From Glossina fuscipes (taxonomy: Eukaryota > Arthropoda > Insecta > Diptera > Glossinidae): a DNA stretch of 64,000 nucleotides. Both the position numbers and the translations under genes were made by a program. Position 1 is the stretch's first letter. Every line of letters starts with the position of its first letter. The notes below the pieces were generated by a model, which had not been told where the DNA came from, searched no databases, and was given only the letters and a program-made list of their open reading frames with translations. Positions 13,421-25,400 of the stretch are shown here, one piece after another. The stretch is taken from positions 16,090,253 to 16,154,252 of the forward strand of contig NW_023998414.1 of NCBI RefSeq assembly GCF_014805625.2, given 5' to 3'.

Positions 13421-14577
13421 CAAAAAACTATCCTCCTTTTGAATTTTCAAAAAAATATAATGACACAACCTTTTCAATTTATACTCTTCTTCAATTTTTT
13501 TTTTTATTTATTTTTTCCCCATACCTTTGCACTTCAAATTTCTCAATATATTATTTTTATTATAAATTTTCTTTATATCCCCTTTTCAAGTTCCTTAAAT
13601 GGCTATTTTGCCACATATTTACATTAACTTTTTAGTTTTATAACTTGTTTGTGTAATTTCTTTCCGAGAAAATCAGTTTTTCACACTCCTCGACCGACCA
13701 AAGCATACAGAGTTGCCGGGTTTTTTAATCTGCTTTTACTTTTCAGATAGATTGCCAACTTTTAAAGAAAAATAACTAATACAAACCATTGAGCAGGAAT
13801 AACAATTATAATAGGAGGCACCACTCGCTAATCTCCGCCAACTGGGAATTTATTTAATAAGATGGTTGATGTTTTGCTAGTAGGTTTCATGCGGTAATAT
13901 TCTAGATATTGAGCAGGCGACATACCACTTGTATTTCATGCGTTTTACATTCTATCGTTTTCATATAATATAATAACATTGTAAACATGTAGGTAATTTC
14001 TTTTGGTTTAGTGAATCGATCGATATAATAAAGGATGCGGTTATCTCGATTTCGTCTGGGTTTTGGATACACCCGCACAAATTGCATATAAACTTGTACC
14101 ACAAGTACGGCACAGTATGAAAACATATATAAAACCACCTTAGCGTTTTAGCACGATAACATAAAAATTTATACGAGAATCTTAGATTTATATTATTTTC
14201 GAAAATCTGGTAAGATAGTAATAGGTAGCGTACCGTATATCTAAAATGGCAACCGTACTGAAGAGCACCAAAGCAGAATAATCTTAGTTATAGTTGAGAA
14301 GTAAGTGTTTTAATTTCAGTTGAACTTGAATTTAACTCGACGTAAAGAGGACATATATTCTGTTAATAACTGGTTCATTCGGTTTAATCGCTTAATAAGA
14401 TTCAAATTTACGGCAATCAAGTTTGAGTGTTGGCAGCACTGTAAAAGAAGCAAGGAAAAACATTCAGGCAACTGCCGCGAACATACTTGAGAAAATTGCT
14501 TTTATTAATAATTTTATACAATTTTTTGTAGGCGAGTTTTGATCATATAAGGAAGGAAAACAGTTCCCTCTATCAAC
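13421..14577. promoter_or_regulatory. divergent promoter region between S6KL and POLDIP3
   Basis: The two start codons face away from each other and are 1157 bases apart. The POLDIP3 leader seems to begin before 14300: a consensus donor GTAAGTG at 14301 and an acceptor TTTTTTGTAG ending at 14531 define a 231-base 5' UTR intron. That leaves roughly 0.8 kb for regulation of both genes. No convincing TATA box was found. An ATCGATCGATA-like stretch occurs near 14014. Confidence 0.55.
14246..14281 (+). CDS. short upstream ORF in POLDIP3 leader
   Basis: This 11-codon ORF plus stop (MATVLKSTKAE) lies in the predicted first, non-coding exon. The start context AAAATGG is good for flies. It ends 19 bases before the predicted splice donor at 14301, so it would remain upstream of the main ATG after splicing and could dampen translation. 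Whether it is translated is inference. Confidence 0.35.
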   Translation: MATVLKSTKAE

Positions 14578-16045
14578 ATGGACATAAGTTTAGATGATTT
14601 AATTAAAAGCAAGAAGCTGGTTACTGCACCTTCCAGGAAATTGTAAGTCTTGGCGTTGGTGTCTTTCCTAAAAGCGTGGTATGAGATAAAGTATTAATGA
14701 TTTTTTTCCATACGTAGCGGTTCAAAGAAGTTGCCTAGTCCAAATTTACGAAAACCTCTAAATCGTCCTGCATTTAAGGACGTTCAGCGTGTTACAGATG
14801 CTCGTTTGAAAATTATAGAGAAGAATCGTGCAAAGATACGAGACGCTCGTGACAAGTTGGCTGAAATTACGCGTAGCAATGGCGACGTCAGAAAGAAACT
14901 TTTGGAAAAGCAGCATAGGTCCGAAAACAGGAATCTCCACAGCAATTTCAAGAATATGCGCATTGGCGAACGAGCAGCAGCAGGCAATGGTAATGTTCGT
15001 AAGTTACTGCCGTCTGGCGGTTTGAGAACTAAGCATTCCACTGCCTCGGGAGCATCTGGATATAGAAGAGAGGCGACAACGTTCTTATTGCGTGATTCGA
15101 GGCGGCCAGACACTGTAGGTGTCCCTCCGCGTGGTTATGTGGACTACGACAATATGGAGAAAATTGAAGAGGGTTAGAGAAAAAGAGTTTTAATATGTGC
15201 ATTCTTTCTTAATTCTTTTTTTTCTTTCATATACTAGAAGAATATGCGGCTGCTTCACGTTTGAGTCGCACTGTGAAAAATGATATAGCTTATGAAGTGC
15301 CACCAGCTGCACCCAGGCGTCTAAACTCTTGGGGCTCTTCGACAACCGATCATCATCATTATGATCCCTTCGATGTGTATGAAGTACCACATGATACACG
15401 CCGTGAGCGACGCATTTCTCCAGACTTGTCTCCATCTAAAGGCCTGTTGACAAGAGGACATAGCCCCGATCTTTATGCTCGCCGTTATATACCAGAACCC
15501 TCTTCCCATCTTTCGTATGAAATGCGTACACGTTTAGAACGCGCACCGGACCCGCATGCTTCTATGGGTATATTTTCTAATCCTCTTAAGCCGTCTTCGG
15601 CTTCCACGACTGCTTCTATGACACCAAACTCTTCAACATATTACCGCATAGTTGTCAGTAATCTGCACACCAGTGTTACACATGCGGACATTAAAGAACT
15701 TTTCGAAGATATAGGCGACTTGTATGACTCGCGTATTGTGAGGCCCGGCATAGCAGAAGTAATCTACAAGTCCTTGTCTGATGCCGAGAAGGCAGTTGAT
15801 ACCTATCACAATCGTCAGTTAGATGGGCAACCCATGAAGTGTTTATTGGTCAATCCGAGAGCGTCTAACAAACCTACCGCTCCTGCCATACCTTCTACCA
15901 GGTGAGCTTAGGTTGTAGACGCATATGTTTTACGAGAAAAACTTTCAATTACTTTTATTTCATTTCTAGTTCTTTAACATCGAACAAAACACCTTTAGAA
16001 ATCGATATCGATGCTTTACATAAAGTTCTATTTCGGCGACATTAA
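14578..16045 (+). CDS. POLDIP3: POLDIP3/SKAR-like RRM protein
   Basis: RNA-binding adaptor of the POLDIP3 (SKAR, S6K1 Aly/REF-like target) family, nuclear and linked to spliced-mRNA export and translation in mammals. Coding exons: 14578-14642, 14718-15172, 15238-15901 and 15970-16045. Together they total 1260 nt and encode 419 residues, close to the 421 of human POLDIP3. The N-terminus MDISLDDLIKSKK matches the UAP56-binding motif of this family. Residues about 35-70 are highly charged and probably helical (RLKIIEKNRAKIRDARDKL). Two YEVP-x(4)-RR-type motifs follow. One RRM lies at about 308-380, with RNP2-like RIVVSNLH and ending MKCLLVNPR. The C-terminal PLEIDIDALHKVLF resembles the conserved end of the vertebrate protein. 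All junctions are GT-AG and phases agree. No basic S6-kinase-type site is obvious at the C-terminal intron junction (STRSS). Confidence 0.9.
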
Positions 16046-16142
16046 TTATCCGCATTATGAAAGAATTTTTAAGTAACGTTTAACTTATTCTAAACAAGAA
16101 TACAAGACATATATCTATTTCTTTCAATATCAGCAAGAAACA

Positions 16143-16239
16143 AATAAAAACGAAACAAATTTCTTTTAAAGTAATTTCATTCATTTAACTTATGAAGAAG
16201 CTCATCTCATAACAACTTTCCATACAAGTATTGAATAAA
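16143..16239 (+). terminator. POLDIP3 polyadenylation signals
   Basis: AATAAA occurs at 16143-16148 and again at 16234-16239, about 100 and 190 bases after the stop codon. Either is suitable for 3' end formation. Confidence 0.6.
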
Positions 16240-16249
16240 TATATAAATA

Positions 16250-19200
16250 TCGAGTTTGTTGATTTATTTTTGAAATTTTATTAATATAAGTTACATTAAA
16301 ATGAAACATTTAAAACAGAAAACACCAAAAGATGGCAAATGTTGAGTGGCTGTTCCGTACTTAATAATTTTGCTTTCAATTATATTTACGTTCAAGTGGA
16401 AAGATGTCCACAGTCTTCTTTAGAATGATGAAGCTCATATAAAATATACAACATAAAATATTTTGGGTGACTGTAACATATCTTATATCTATCTGATTAT
16501 GTATGAGATGCCTTTGGCGACTTTTTTCGCTTTAATCCAATTCTGCTCGTAACTATTAAATGTTCACTGAAACCACACAGATAATTAATTTATATTATAG
16601 AATAAGCAGCCCATTCTACATAAGAAACGATCCTTTATATTTCCACTTTTCCTATTTCCTCACTAAGATGAACATTTCTAATTTCTTTCGTCGTTAGACG
16701 ACTTTTATCCTATCACTTCATTTGTTTCGGTAAAATCCCCAATCCTGCCATCATTAGAAGTTGATTGAGTTAAAGTATGCTGCTATTTTTCTTTTGTTTT
16801 CCTCCTAATTGGTTGAAATTTCTGGAGTCATGCTTTAGAGAAGTTCTTGTAAATTTACGCCATAAGCATATGCTGTGTTGCAAAGCAATCTTGGCAATCT
16901 TTACAATTCAGATTTTTCTAATTTGATATACTAAAAGTACTTATACTAATTTTTTCTCCCATACTATAGCTGGAGACTTCTATGTACACGAAACATAGCG
17001 AATGATATCGTTCCTGAGTTTCAATACTAATTTGACAAGAACATAAATTTTAGAAGATATATAAGGTTTCAGTTTCGCAAAGAGCTAGCGGAACCCCTAA
17101 CGTTGTAAAGCATTGTTTTAGAGAACTTGTAGATGCTTGCCGTGCAAATTCCGCATGCACATATAGTAGGTTTAGTAAGGTTTGGGTATGAAATCATTTC
17201 TAAGAGGCAGATTGCAACTTGCTAGAACCACGCGCGAATTTCCAATAAATTATACCAATCGAGGTAGAGGGTACTTGGTCAGTTTCAAGCATGGTCGGCA
17301 TACGCAGTGAAATACATCCTAAAAGTGCGATTCTCTGCAAATTCTCAACACGGGAATATGCTCTGTTGTTTCATGCTTTCACATGGAATTTGAAATGGTT
17401 CAAATAAAAAGGCAAAGATATATTGCGAAGTTGTCGTGGAGAATTTGTTGAATTTCGAAACTCTACGCAATTCCGGGTGCTTTATCAGATGTATAATAAT
17501 GATTTCCATTTCCATCTGTTCGATGCATCATTCGATTTTCTTAATGTCGTAAAGGGGACTGTCTGCGTGTCTGCGCAGTTATCATTGCCGGTTGGTGCTT
17601 CGTTTTACGACGATCGTAGTGGTATTTACAATATTATATTAAATTTTCTAATCGGTTGAATTCGACTTAATTTCGCTTTTGCTGTAATTAACGCACAAAA
17701 TTTAATATTAGCATTTTTAATTTATCATTTTTGGATACATGGAACTAAACATCGAAGATATCGTAATAAAGACTAAGATCATTGCTTCAAAACTTTTAGA
17801 CAAAACTGATTGTCACTGATTTTCCTTGTTTAAGTTACTAAATAAGAGATTATTGAGTCACAGGATTTTATATACTGACAGTTTAAGGTAAATACAAATG
17901 GAGCTTTAGAGGAGAAAGTAATGCGTCTTCAGTATTGAGCAATATTTCAAAAGGAATGAAAATTTGGCTGCTACATACCTCAAGTTTTGTACAAAATATG
18001 GTCACCTTGGTGGCTTCGTTAATCGCCATTTTCGGCGCCTTTGAGGTTGACAGAACCCGCATGTGATTGCCGAGAACACATTTTTCATGACTGTTACTGG
18101 TGCTCGATAATTCAGGTATTTCTACCTAAATTCGGATGATATTGATGTGAACGACATGTGGTTTCATGGCCAGACAATTCAATTAGCGCATGAGAAGCTT
18201 AAAGATCATAAGCATCGGAATGCAAGCGGATCCTAAGAGGACGCAAACGAAAAAAAGCCCGGTAATCCTTAATTGAACATCATATTGGTTAATTACAATG
18301 CATATTACATATACTTATATTCTAATGCGAACTGCCCTATTGCTATTTTCACGCAAATAGTTTATACAGCTGAGCTGTGATTTGAGAGATGGGAAATTGT
18401 ATAACACATTGTCATTTCATGAAAATTAGTTGATGGTCGAAGGAACAAAACTTCAAAGAAAGGAACGACCAAAGACATAATAACGACGTTTTATGCGCCC
18501 AATGCAGTCAACGACTCGCGGAAAGATTGACAACTAGCAAAAACTTAGCGGAAAACGGGATTGATAAAAAGATGTCGCGACGAATTTAGCTAATGGTATC
18601 GTAGTTGTTGTAAAACGGTATATATGCAGCATTTTTACAGAAAACAAATTCGAGTCCGGTCAAGGGAATTCAATTGCAATGTTTGAGCGGACACGAAACG
18701 AGAATTAAAGCGTTGTAAATACAAATTCTGTAAATAGATCTCCTAAGAATTGTAAATAGCGCATCTATACTGTCCTAAAAATCACAACTCAGCGGTACGA
18801 GCTTCATGCCAAAAGTTTTTGAGTAAATAACATAAGATCACCAAAACATAGGTCAATGCATTTCTACGCAAATATAATACAAATTACAAAATACAAATAC
18901 AAAGTATTGTTATAAAATAACTTTTTTTTAATATAAAGAATTTCTTCGTAGAATACTTTGACCGAACCTTGTTGAAGCGTTTCCTAAATATAAAATCTAG
19001 AATTCTTTAATATGAAATGACCAATAAAACAAAAACAAGTGGTATTGGTTACCTTTCTAGTCTGTAGTCTGTTTTTTACACCTACACTTGTAAGGGTATC
19101 AAAGCGCGTACGAGACTGACACAATAAGGTGTTACTCTTTTTTTTCGGATTGGGACTTGAACTTCGCCGACTTTTTACAACACTTTATGGGAATTGTATT

Positions 19201-22200
19201 AGCATCTATACATACAAAAAAAGGAAAGCATAAGAAGAAATGGTGATTGTTATCTTTAAATTTTCAAAATTATTTATCTAATTTATGTTTATCGTATACT
19301 AATCTACATTTGTTTTTATATTATGTGATTTGGAATGTTGGTTTATACCACGTGATTTTGTAACAAATGGAAAAGAAGCACCAACGACCGTTCGCTTCAA
19401 AGTTAAAATTGTTCTATTGGAGAGTCATGAATCAGTCTTCATGCTGTCGTTGGGGTGTACACAACCAACTTCAGCGTGGTACTCAATTGAAATAAAGAAA
19501 AGAGTCAAACATAACCTAGAAAGCAAAAAATTGAAAAAATCTTAGTAAAAAAGCATCAATATTTCATCATCACGTGAAATTTTGAATATCATCAATGGAT
19601 TTCTATAAAGTTACTAGATCATGGATATAAATTTAAGTTAACAGCACGTTACTCAATTTAACGTAAACAATTTCATCACCAATGAGTTAAACATAACCTA
19701 GAAGGCAAAAATTCAAGAAATTTAGTAAAAAAGCATCATTATTTCATCATCACGTGAAATTATGAATATCAGCAATGGATTTCTATATAGTTACTGGATT
19801 ATGGATCTAAATTTAAGTTAAAAGGTCCAATCCATATCAAATACAAACAAAAAAAAAAAAAAAAATGAGTCATGAATGGTAATTTCTAGATCATGGATCA
19901 GTGAATACACAAAAAGCCTTTCCATGGTGTCATAAAATTTGAGCAGATTATGAAAATTAATCAAGTCATTATAGTTATTTTTTATAAATTTGTTATTTAC
20001 ACTTGTGTTGATTTCTTCACTTTTATTTCTAAGAGCATATGTTTTTGTTTACATATTCTTATAAAACAATATGTGTTACCATTTGCAAGTTTTTATCCGG
20101 AGAAGGAAAATAACACCTCGTTACGTCAAACCCCAATAATCATTTAAAAACACAGAATTCTGTACGATTTTGCTTTGCTAACATTTGATACCGTGTGTTG
20201 TCATATCAGGAAATCATTAACAAAAGTTGTATCGGTAAATAATATAATCGGAATGAAAGAAGAAGCATTTAAAAGAGTGCTAATGACTAGCGCTACTATT
20301 GTCATTGATAACAGAAGCATCAAAAGTCGCTGAGAGATTTTACAACTTTCAATTTTGAACAGCATATTCGTGCACCTTCTCATTTAGTTGGCTCCGAATA
20401 CATTCAATATACGTGTGTATGTGTAATAGCGCTTTGGTAAAAATACTTGTGTGTGCTTGTGCGTGCTTTTCCTTAAGAAATGATATGTGGGAACATAAGC
20501 AACAGAATCTTCAATTTCTGATTTTTCTGGATGAGGCCGTTTCCATTCGCTGTGGTTAGACGAACTGCGATCGTTTTACGGCTGTCGAAATCTGCTCGGC
20601 TGTCTTGTCGACGCGTCGAGTAGCGAGTTTACAGCTATCGACAAGGAATACGATTTTTGTCAGTGTCGAATGAAAGTTCATTCGGCGATAAAATTGGTGG
20701 CGAGTAACATATGAAAAACGGGTTCTTTTGGCCTTCTTTAATGGCCTTTTGACCGAAGTACACTTCTGTTCGCTACATTTCCAAACAAGTTTATTTATGT
20801 TTCGCCGTTCCAAAGTATATTTCTCCACTTTTCTTCGCCCTCTGGTTTGCATCAGTTTTTATGGGCAAATGCAAAGTTTTTCCTCTTCTCCAAATTAACT
20901 TTTCTAAGGAAGAAAACTTTCCGAGCTATTCTTCCTAAGAGATTGGCACCTGATAATCTTCGGCGACCAATTCGGAGTGATACAACATTCCTAATTTCAT
21001 TCGAAATTGCTCTAGCCGGCTTGAAGGGATCTCCCTTTGTTAAAATTATCATGCGCTTGTCGGAAGCTGGAGAAATTCTTTAACTGCTCCGCGCCTCCCA
21101 ACACGTTTTTTGGGAGTTGAAAGCACTTGTGACAAAAATTATATGACAGACCTAGTGAAACGGCAAAAAATACGCTTTCTCCTGATTTCGTAGGTGATGA
21201 CCTTGCCATTCTCCTTCTTGGCTACAATGATGTTTTCGTCCTATTTAATGTTATTGTTAACATTTGCATTGCATTGCCTTCTCATGAGGCACGATTTGCT
21301 TTATGTCTTTACTTTATGCATTGTTTGCTTAACCGAAAGGATAAGCCTAAATGGATATATTTGATTACGCAAGGAAGATATTAAATGCGAGCCTTATTCT
21401 TCCTTCCTTCTTCCTTCTTTTCCTTCTCTTCGCAGGAACAGTATGACGAAATCCTGTCATTTTTGCTTTAATTTTAGTTACATTTTAATTTAAATAATTT
21501 ATTTGTATTTTTCTTACATTAAAGTTAAATGTTGAAATATACTTACTGCTGCTCCAGCTTATATTCTATTGATTAAACTCTGCTTGGTATTCCTTTTCAA
21601 TAGATTTTGTTTTTTTCACCATGTGTTTTGTTCAATTAACATATTCCGTTACTTTTGTTTGTCTACTTTACGTTACCTTGTTACACACCATCATCGATAC
21701 CGTCACAAACATTCTATTGGAAACGTAACGACCACCAAGTGTAACTCAATTCGATCACAGCACGAGAAGCGCAATCGTAACACCAGAGCGTCGCCTCTGC
21801 GATCACGAATCAAACAAAATAAATGACTCAAAATTTTATACGACTATTGAAATATAAATTTTGATGACATTTATTAAATTATTTCATTGCGTTTTAAACA
21901 AATTTTTGTAAATTTCGAAAATCCATTTTTTAGTTCTTCTTTAGGATGTATCTATATATAGAACGAATTTTTAAAAGTAATTGAAAATACATATGTATAT
22001 ATATATATATGATAAATTATATATATTAGAATATATATGTACGTATATATATATGTATGTATGTATGGCTGTCGTTGTGTTAAAAAGTAAGTAAAATCAA
22101 TATCTTAAATACACTTAGCAGCTAATCAGGACTTTATAGCAACAATTTGCTCACTTTCTCTTCTTATGTTTTATTGTTAGAAAAAAAATGCTTACAAAAT

Positions 22201-22230
22201 TAGAATTTTTGTTTCAAAAATTGTCGAAAA
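16250..22230. other. intergenic region between convergent genes
   Basis: POLDIP3 (plus) and coactosin (minus) end tail-to-tail across about 6 kb. I see no supportable gene. It holds the 182-bp tandem duplication at 19507-19822, a poly-A run near 19850, a GC-richer stretch at 20530-21230 with broken ORFs on both strands, and (TA)n tracts at 21960-22060. Confidence 0.55.
19507..19822. repeat. degenerate 182-bp tandem duplication (about 2 copies)
   Basis: AAACATAACCTAGAA at 19507 recurs at 19689 with the same downstream order: GTAAAAAAGCATCA, TTTCATCATCACGTGAAATT, ATGGATTTCTATA and AAATTTAAGTTAA. The period is about 182 bases. Substitutions and a few indels separate the copies, so the duplication is not recent. 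Confidence 0.8.
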
Positions 22231-22231
22231 T

Positions 22232-22249
22232 ATATGTTTATTTTTTATT
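22232..22249 (-). terminator. coactosin polyadenylation signals
   Basis: On the minus strand AATAAA occurs at 22242-22237 and 22249-22244, about 70-80 bases past the coactosin stop codon (22317-22315). Confidence 0.5.
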
Positions 22250-22314
22250 TTCGTTGTTTCCATTAGCTTCAGAAAGCAAACTCACACGGGGCGAATTAAT
22301 GCATTTAAAAAGTC

Positions 22315-22431
22315 TTAAAAATTACGCACACCAGTACCATAATTAGCACCGCCAGCACGATTCAAGGCATCACGGAAGAGATCAATGTCCAATTCGTTCT
22401 CAGCACCGGCTTGTAATTCAACAGCAAAATT
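22315..22431 (-). CDS. COTL1: coactosin terminal exon
   Basis: Acceptor CTTAAAG|AAT and 38 codons plus TAA. It encodes NFAVELQAG at its start and DALNRAGGANYGTG near its end. The AGGANY block is the most conserved part of coactosin C-termini. Confidence 0.92.
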   Translation of the reverse strand, partial: NFAVELQAGAENELDIDLFRDALNRAGGANYGTGVRNF

Positions 22432-25400
22432 CTTTAAGGAGAAACCAAAACAAAAAACAGAAAAATAGGGGAAATGAATGAGAATGATGAACTAAAAATG
22501 AATGTATAAAAAAGAAACCAACAAACTTACATTTAAAACATCCTTAATTAACGCTTTATCCGTGGACATTTTGGCCCTTTGTATTACGCCAACATTTTGT
22601 CCAATCCATGTAAGAAAAATGAATTTTTTTCTTTTAGACATTTCATCACCCATTTGTATACGTATATAGCCGAAGGCTCTCTCATTATCACCGAATTGCT
22701 GACGGAATTCTTCGAAACATTGCCCACGAGCTGTACAAATAATACGGGGCCCATCAAATTTAAAGACGGCCCTGAAAGATTGATTTTAGATTAATTTCTT
22801 TTTTAAAAAAAATACATATATACATGTACATATACGTGTAAATGTATGCATACAAATATATATATAGATATATATATATAATATGTGTTGAATATCTTAC
22901 CACTCCGTGTCTGTGAGGTCAGAACGTACGTCTTCATAGGCTTCGCGTATAGCGTCTTTATCCAACGAAGTTGCCATAGGCATCTATGGATGTAAACAAG
23001 AAAAAATGCAAAAGTTTTTGAAATATTTACAATATGTTAATATTCGATGAAATGTTTTGAAAGGCTTCAAAGTTAGTCTCTTTACTTCCCATGTTCAGAA
23101 AAACCTTCTAGATAATCAAGAACCGATCTGTACAATCTATATATAAATGAATTTAGGATATAAAACCTAAAGGAAAATATTATATCAAAAATTGCTATGA
23201 GACGCGGGAAAAAGTAGTGGTCGGGTGGTAGGAAGTGAGATTATCGTAATCAGATAACTTGCACGGGAAATGCTGGCACCTTGAGAGCTTAGAATAAAAG
23301 AATTTACCTTAAACGGTAGAGTATCTCCACGTATTGCGACGCAACGACTGCAATGCCTAAAGCGTTTTTGTGCTCGTCTTCGTTCACGTTAATAGTATTT
23401 TCGCCAAATGCGTGAAAAGTGAAAGCGAAATGTGAGTTTCTTGCCATCTTGACCACATTTCCTCAAGAGAAATCCTGCAGTTGTTGCAGATTTAAGAAGG
23501 GGTGTTTGTCATATATAAACAACAGCGAAAGGAACCATGCGAGAATTGACTTAATTTCGTGGATCGAATTTGGAAATATCCACTGAAACGCCTACACATC
23601 CTTACAGTAAAAATGAAATAGTCAAAATAAAAAAAAAAAAAAATATATACTGAAAACTCTGTCCGATTGTCATTGTGTTCTATAGCGGTCATTGATTTGA
23701 AACTTTCTACTCTTATATAAATATTCTCGATCTTCTTCTGCTAACTAAACTAAAGACTAAAAGTTTTTGAAATTCGACCCAAAGTAAATAAAGGTCTGTT
23801 AATTGACAGAACTATCGAAAGACGGCGAGCATACTCATTCACTATAAGTAATCGTAATCAGTGTATTACTTTGACCGTAAGCTCGGTCAAACATTATTTT
23901 GTGGAGCGTTCATGGCAGCATTACTTGAAAATGATCATAATCGGTAATCGCATGCGTGAGCAATCATAAAAAAGTTTTATGATTGGGGTAATAGGTATTC
24001 AAGTTTTTTATTTATTCGTTTCCTCATTTATTAATTCGTTTATTTATCATCAATTTCTTGATTTTTTTTCTACAGTTTCTAAATTCAAACAGAATTAAAA
24101 ATGTGCTTAATATATATTTCCTGTATAAACTATAAATTACTCACTTTGCCGTAAGTTCACTTCTGTTTACTTAAACAGTTAAAGTTAAAATAAAGTTTTG
24201 AAAAAATAAAAAAAATTGTTTTTTATATTTCCTGACATTCATCAATATTGTCGCTGGCCAACCAAACCGATATATGTGTGTATGCATCTATAATTGAGTA
24301 AGCTCTTGAGCTCAACACATTTATCAATTTGCGTTCAAGTGCAATTAGTCAGCTAACTATTCGATAGACGGGCGAAAAAACAGACATGCATTCAAACACG
24401 TAACGTACTAAAAAATAAATCTGTTTCTTGACGAAGCTAACAAGCACACAAAAAAGAAACAACCTTCGAGAATCTGATTTTAGTAATATTGAAGACATAT
24501 TGTAAACGAAACTGGAGAAACGATTTTATGACCAAATGAAATAAATATATTTTTATAAACAATTTTCAAATTTGAAACCATATAAGGCTGTTAAATAATA
24601 ATAACTGTTTGCAGTGCAGTGCAAAATGCATATGCTGTGCATGTTTGTTGCAAATTTCATTTGAAATTGCTGAATAAAACACATGTATGTCAATTTTCAA
24701 AAGGAAATTGAAATCTTTATTAGTCGTTTTTGCACCAGGTATTTAAGATAAGACGAGCAAATGACTCAGTAAAACTGGAAAAGACCTTACACAAGACATC
24801 TTTACTTGATTTCTGTTAAAGAACGTATGTATGTGCGTGCGTGCGTGCGTTCGTGCGTGCGTTGAACAGCCACGAAGAGCGTTAAAGAAGAGAGTTTGAA
24901 GTATTATAAAAGCATACACATGGATAAGCTCTTTGAAGAACAAGGATAGAGATTATATATGGTCTACACCGCACTACAGTTACAGAATCATTTTCAATAG
25001 CTCTCGCCGTTGGGTGCAAACGCGTCAATTATGGCATCAAATTTTATTAAAATATTTCAAAAATTGTGGCATATAGGTTGAACACGGCCGGAAAGACGGA
25101 CAGGCGGACAGACAAGCTTGGATCGATTGATAAAGTGATTCCGAATCTACTTAAAGCCTTTCCGCCTGATGCACACAACCGCACAAACTTAATATAATCT
25201 TGTGCCACAAAAGGGCGCAGGCTATACTGACGACTACATATTTAAAAACATAAGTGCATATGTCCATGTGTACATACAGTCTATAAAAATAAAAATAAAA
25301 TCCTTAAAACATGAAACGAAAGTTATTTACTTTGGGCATTTTCACAATATATATATATATATATATCAGTTTTGCCTGCTGGGTTCACAGCATCACTCAG

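Noticed and set aside
13902..14138. Minus-strand 78-codon ORF between S6KL and POLDIP3
   Set aside because: Hydrophobic AT-driven composition and no domain; at most an upstream ORF of S6KL.
14784..15113. Minus-strand 109-codon ORF inside POLDIP3 exon 2
   Set aside because: Antisense shadow; the plus-strand frame fits splice phases and the POLDIP3 family.
20530..21230. GC-richer stretch with overlapping ORFs on both strands
   Set aside because: No recognisable domain, splice structure or consistent frame; may be an old repeat.
22579..22794. Plus-strand ORF across coactosin
   Set aside because: Antisense of the central coactosin exon.
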